Source: Rosa chinensis (lineage: Eukaryota; Streptophyta; Magnoliopsida; Rosales; Rosaceae). Taken from it: 64,000 nucleotides of DNA. The DNA lies in NCBI RefSeq assembly GCF_002994745.2, contig NC_037090.1:7313501-7377500 (forward strand), written 5' to 3'. Below, piece by piece: positions 59,455-64,000 of the stretch. Made by a program: the position numbers and the translations under genes. Position 1 is the stretch's first letter. Every line of letters starts with the position of its first letter. The notes under the pieces were generated by a model that was given only the letters and a program-made list of their open reading frames with translations, was not told the DNA's origin and ran no database searches.

Positions 59455-59730
59455 GGTTGGCAATAATAAGATTATTGGGAGGCAATAATAATATTACTGG
59501 GGGGCAATGAAATGTTTATTGGGGCAATAATAAGATTATTGGGGCCAATAATAAGATTATTTATTTAGATAAACCTCCTAAAGCTTTCAAAATTAAAGAC
59601 ATCTTCATTTTTCACTAATTATTGATCCACAATGAACTTGTTATTGGGGGGCAATAACTTTTTTCTTGGGGGGCAATAATATGTTTATTTGGGGCCAATA
59701 ATATTATTACTGGCTATTATTAGGGGGCAA
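59455..59730 (+). repeat. GGGGGCAATA-type minisatellite of MULE-3
   Basis: About ten copies of a core near attgggggcaataataag, in two clusters separated by about 80 bp of other sequence. It has the same core as in MULE-1 and MULE-2 and is followed by the CCGG-rich module (59738-59880). Confidence 0.85.
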
Positions 59731-60109
59731 TAAATTCAGACGCCGGAATCCGGTCACCAGTTCGGTATCTGAATTCCGGTGACCGGTTGCCAGATTCCTG
59801 TCACCATCCGCCGGATTCCGGTCACCGATCTCCGGAGTCGGCAGCTGGCCATTGGTCACCAGAGTCCGGCAAGGTCTCAGATGACTTCTCTCATTAAGTG
59901 ACAAAGAAGGAGAGGCCAAAAATGTCCCAAAAATAAATAAAAAAGAATTAAAAAATACTTAATTGGGTATTAGGGAAATAATCTCTTAGAGTGTTTGGGT
60001 AAGTGGGCAATTTTTAAGCTAAAATTGGGTAAATGATTATTTTCCCTAACCATGAATGGTTGAAATCCAGGCTATCCAACTTTGAAAATTACTAGTATAT
60101 TAATATATA

Positions 60110-60405
60110 CGTACTTTTTTTTTTGCCTCAAAAGAAATTATATTTTATTAAATGAAAGAGAGATCAACATCAAAATGGGGGACATGAGATCAAAACTCTT
60201 ATAAAGAATAAAAATGTTAAAAACATTACCAAACCATGAATATGGTTGAAGATTAACCAAAATTCGAACGACTAAAGGTTGAGACGCACCGTAGGTGTCC
60301 AATTGCGTGCAGGATACCTTGAACTCGTTTGACATTTTTCCATAGATTTTTTGTGTTGAGACTTTGGGAGAGTGCGAAGAATGTTCTCATCTAAAGCTGC
60401 CTTAT
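60110..60405 (-). mobile_element. Probable LINE 3' fragment
   Basis: A poly-T start followed by gcctcaaaagaaattatatt is a LINE-tail-like minus-strand end. No coding domain is seen. Confidence 0.35.
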
Positions 60406-60520
60406 ATAGGCTTTGAACCCTCCGCCCTAACCTTGCCTAATGCCCACGCGTGCTTTTCTTCAGGCTGGGCAGGCTTTTGCTGGTGCCCAAGCCTGCGGGT
60501 CAAATGATGATCCCTACCTA
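60406..60520. mobile_element. Truncated GGGCC-rich hAT-family copy (right half)
   Basis: gctttgaaccctccgcccta and the end caaatgatgatccctacc match the right part of the hAT element at 32487-33040 (about 32896-33040), without its left half. Confidence 0.75.
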
Positions 60521-62253
60521 CATCTCATAGTATAACGTGATTTTTGTGCTTTATATTCCAGTCTGTCCCTTGATAACATGCGGTAAACCTTGGCGAGTTT
60601 AGAACCAGCCTTCAGAGCCAATTTTTTTCTGAGCTTACAAAATTTGTTGACTTCCCTTATTTTTTTATAAACTAGAGGATGCTCACTATGGAGACCTGAT
60701 GTGGCTATGAATACGACCAGGTAGGAATGGCATCTGGTCCTCTGAATTTTCAAGGATTGACGGGGTCGCATTAAATACCACATGACATGTGGTTCTTTTC
60801 CAGTTGCTAAACCCTACCTCTTGTAGAGCTCTTCTTGAGGCTCCCGCCGATGTCTCTAGACTCTCCAACTTATCATCAACTACCGCGTTCTGGTTAAGAA
60901 ATTTTAACCCGATTTTCTTTTAAAGTTTGCACGAGACATACTATCAGATGAAGTTAACCAGTCTCTTAGGATCAACTAATTCATGTGCTTTTTCACCGCT
61001 ATTTTAGGTAATGTAAATGGAAAGATGTAGGCCATAATCACGCACAACACAAAGAAGTAATCTATACTTCGATATAATGATCAGTATAGAGGTCTACTTC
61101 AACTAGATCACTTTTTCCTTAATTCTTTTATTTGTATTAACGTATTTCATAGATTTGATGTTAGCTTGTGTAGACATAAGTGAGTAGTCTGTGTTTGGCA
61201 CAAGTCATATTAAAAAAAAAAAAAAAAGGTTACCTTTTGCTGACAACTAAGTGATTGGAGGGTGTTGAACATGTTGTGCTTAATTTCTGAGGATGTTGAT
61301 AGCCTTGGGGAAGCCCCCTCCGTAGGGTGGTTCCAAGGTTTACGAATAAATTAGGGTCAGATTTTGAATTGTTTGGAGATAACCATAATAGTGTCAGGTT
61401 ACTGGTTACTTTTGTGCTTCTTATCAAAGTTAGCTTTATGTAGGTTGCTCTAGAGCCTCCTAAGCATCATGTCTTTCAGGGGTGGTCACTGTGTATTGTT
61501 AATCACCTTTTCTATTAATGGATTGACATCCAATTTCTTTCAAAAAAGTGATGGGCAAAAGTCATATGTGAAAGGCCTTTTGAGCATATCCAATGTTGCG
61601 TATATAATTACTTTGGTTGGTATAGTAGTCTATGCATCTACAGTAAGTATTGAATACTCCTACGTACTCATTAGGCATACATTACACCACCGCACTGTTC
61701 CACTGTTCCATCATTCCAACACCATTTCACTGTTTCAAATGATTGAGAGAATTCCTTCTGTTCAACTCTCGTTCTTGACTCGACAGAGGAGAGTTGGATG
61801 CATGTCTACATCGATCCCTAAGGATACTTCAACATTTTTGCTACTGCTTTGGCATTCAATAGAGTCTCTCTTAGCTTCTTCGATCTGTTTATGAAACTGA
61901 TTGCTAGTAGATCGCCGTTTAGGTAGCTTGAAGTGAATGGTGTAAATTCATGTTGGCTGTATATAATGTATTTTAGGCATGGCAGGATAGTTTGCTCCCA
62001 AAAAAAAAAAAACTTGCAGAGCTTGCTGCACGAATGCACTTTTCATGTTCTATTGTGGTATTGCTATTGATTTATTCATTTTATTTCTTCTTGTAGTTCT
62101 CCACTATTTCAATTGCATTACAAAGTTCTATCAATTTGGCTGATCATTCACTCTATTTACAGTATCACCTGCTGAGTTATGTATACTCTCTTATTTAGCA
62201 TAAAGCGAATTGATGACCATGTAATGCAAATAAGCCATTTGATAGAACTTTGT
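60521..62253. other. Spacer with minor open frames and LINE-like tails
   Basis: Minus-strand frames at 60868-60686 and 60783-60514 overlap and have a coding-like appearance, but no family is recognised and they are shifted relative to each other. Poly-A tracts at about 61210 and 62000 suggest retroposon ends. The last 200 bp should include the 3' UTR of the pectin acetylesterase gene. Confidence 0.35.
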
Positions 62254-63701
62254 TCATTGGAGAACCAAATGGTGGCAACTTTTATCAACGACCTTAACTT
62301 CTGCACGGTCGAAATACCAATCTCCGACGGACTGTGAGATTGTCTGCAAAACGTTCATCACACATAACATTAGATGCTGTAGAACTCTAAAGAAGATATT
62401 GCATGATAACTTGTTTGGTGGTTTATGCTGCATGGTAACTTAATGTTTACTGCTGGATCAAGCTCACCTTGTTTCCAATGATTGTAGAATTGGCAGCATA
62501 CCACGTTAGCTGAAACTGAGACTGACAGTGTGCATAGCATGAATCTATAAATATCCCACTTTGATTAGACTTTGAGAATGGCTTTAGTGCCTGTAGCATT
62601 TGACTCCTGAATCCTGTTTTGATAGAAAACTCATGTTATAGCAGTACAGGTTTAGTAATAACTGTGTTTCTGAAGCTGCAAGAAAGAGTTCAACTGCTCA
62701 TAATGGGAATACCTTGCAGAATATGCAACTGAGTTGGGGAACAGTTGGTAACGTTTAATTTGCAACTGTTCCATAAGCCGTTGGGATCAGCTGATGCTGG
62801 GACTAAGCTGAATTGGAACTAATTTCAAGTCGGAAGATACAAAGGTTAATGCAATTAATCGTCTAGTAATGTGCTTCCGATAGTACTAAAAAATAAACAA
62901 TTACCTGAAAAGAATCATATGCTGAGTTAAGTATAAACAGCGGGGTTTTAATGCCGGCAAGTAAGTTCTGAGGGAAGAAGCACTGCAATGCAGGACAAAA
63001 TAAAGGGGTTGGGGTAAGCTGAATGTCCTCGTTAAAACAAGCAGCAGTGAACAACCTCTATTTTCAAATTAAACATTGTAAGAGGAAATGCAGAGAAACA
63101 AATACCGAAGTAGGATCGAGGCGACTAGTACAAAAGTGTGGCAGATTTTCTTTCACCCCCTGTGATAAATCACAACAGTTTCTATAAGCATAAATTACAT
63201 AATTTGGTGATCAAAGTATCAATCAGGACTTTTTTTTTTTTTCACTTTGTATGCAGTTATATGGATGATATTAAATTGAAGTAGGAGGGTTTGGATCAAG
63301 TTTGACTTGGCCACGAATGTGGTGAATTAATACCTGCAAGCTTACAACATTACTGAAAAAATTCCTGAATGTTGGTGCACCAGATATGTCAACCCTACAA
63401 TACCATTCGAACAAAAATTTAGGTGTTAATGACTAGCTAGGAACATGCATATATGCATATCAAATAATCAATAATGCAGGAAAGAATAAGGGGACACTAC
63501 TCACGAGTCAAGGAAAAATCCAGCATCACTGAGGCACTTCACTTCAGTATTTCTTCGAAATAATCCCCGGAACTTATCACAGTGCAAAATAGATGTCAGA
63601 CCTCCAGCAGAGCAACCAGAAATAAGAGCCTGAAATAGGAGTGAAATATATGTTGCAAATATGTCATGATATGGGACAGAAAAGCCATTAGATGGGATCA
63701 A

Positions 63702-63735
<34 letters not shown>

Positions 63736-63844
63736 TAAGCAAGAGCAGATATCACACCTTCTTGGCGTGGCGCATGCCCAATGACATCAATTTTTCCATT
63801 GCAGCCAACCAAATGCGATGTCCTCTAAATTGCAGTTGTGCTTC
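62254..63844 (-). CDS. Pectin acetylesterase (CE13 family), 3' part
   Basis: Secreted cell-wall esterase that removes acetyl groups from pectin. Minus-strand exons: 63844-63758, 63629-63505, 63394-63334, 63159-63106, 62982-62905, 62818-62713, 62613-62468 and 62343-62254 (stop 62256-62254), all joined in frame. Seen: [20 protein letters not shown], the nucleophile motif [16 protein letters not shown] [22 protein letters not shown] (likely catalytic D) and DSCYAHCQ (likely catalytic H). The 5' exons with the signal peptide lie outside the window. The C-terminus ([17 protein letters not shown]) lacks the CPYPC-type cysteine segment usual in the family. The 62818 acceptor (TTAG) is chosen because it alone keeps the frame. 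Confidence 0.9.
63702..63733. repeat. (TA)n microsatellite in a PAE intron
   Basis: A pure TA run in the intron between the first two exons visible here. Confidence 0.9.
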
Positions 63845-64000
63845 CTAAAAGCAGAATGAAGTAGTATATTTTAGCATCCAGTGTACACATACGAGACTAG
63901 GTTATTCTCTTTCACCTACATCTCCCATACTCTTCCTAAGTTCATATGGTTTAACTTGGTGCAAATCTGTAGATATATGGGAAACAGATGGAGAAGTATA

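Larger units (their letters stand above)
51995..60046 (+). mobile_element. MULE-3: large Pack-MULE with nested retroelements
   Basis: The left end (ggggatgtgaccacttaccc, then aattttagcctaaaaattg) and right end read inward (gggaaaataatcatttaccc, then aattttagcttaaaaattg) form a long TIR with few mismatches. The right part repeats the MULE-1 layout: gene fragment (58972-59196), GGGGGCAATA minisatellite, CCGG module, a gacttctctcattaagtgac block, TIR. About 6.4 kb in the middle (52252-58712) is later retroelement insertion. A clean 9-bp duplication was not found at the ends. Confidence 0.75.

Noticed and set aside
51986..60055. 9-bp duplication around MULE-3
   Set aside because: attaactaa/ttaactaag on the left and taaccatga on the right do not match well enough.
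60514..60868. Two overlapping minus-strand frames with coding-like look
   Set aside because: They are in different registers and match no family I know; kept only as spacer notes.

Overview
The window is nuclear DNA of a flowering plant. The coding genes have short exons and GT-AG introns. They encode plant-specific families: a phytochrome-interacting bHLH, an R2R3-MYB and a pectin acetylesterase. The spacers are full of Ty1/copia, Ty3/gypsy, LINE, hAT and Mutator-like (MULE) sequences. The style fits a eudicot, possibly Rosaceae, but that is an impression from the protein sequences and not something the window proves.

Gene content is low. A PIF3-type bHLH gene (716-4330, +, eight coding exons) starts the window. 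It is followed by a convergent gene for a large acidic Glu/Val/Lys-rich protein (5444-8567, -, two exons). An R2R3-MYB gene of the MYB50/55/61/86 clade lies at 37276-38845 (+, three exons). The 3' part of a pectin acetylesterase gene (62254-63844, -) runs off the right edge. The products act in light signalling, transcription and cell-wall modification, and I see no sign that they work as a cluster.

The rest is layered transposon insertion. From 9 to 11.4 kb a MULE with a 9-bp target duplication sits in the 3' end of a LINE. At 12.2-18.5 kb is an old, broken copia element with 204-bp LTRs. At 21.5-28.0 kb is a young related copia element with 208-bp LTRs that differ at two positions; it has lost the zinc knuckle and protease and carries an IN/RT frameshift. 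At 32.3-34.2 kb is a decayed gypsy gag with an hAT element in its LTR. A 280-bp hAT MITE lies at 35.7 kb, a 5'-truncated LINE at 42.7 kb and a second MULE at 43.5-44.6 kb. At 45.2-48.2 kb a minus-strand chromovirus fragment carries a nested hAT. A LINE-type retroposon is at 49.3-50.4 kb. The third MULE, about 8 kb (52.0-60.0 kb), is itself split by two retroelement copies in opposite orientation.

The most notable pattern is that the three MULEs share one layout: TIR, CT-rich leader, a different host-gene fragment, a GGGGGCAATA-type minisatellite, a CCGG-rich module, TIR. One carries a fragment of a PYR/PYL abscisic-acid receptor, one a fragment of a RidA-type deaminase, and one an exon I could not identify. 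They look like a Pack-MULE family that keeps a fixed non-coding cassette while swapping its captured gene.
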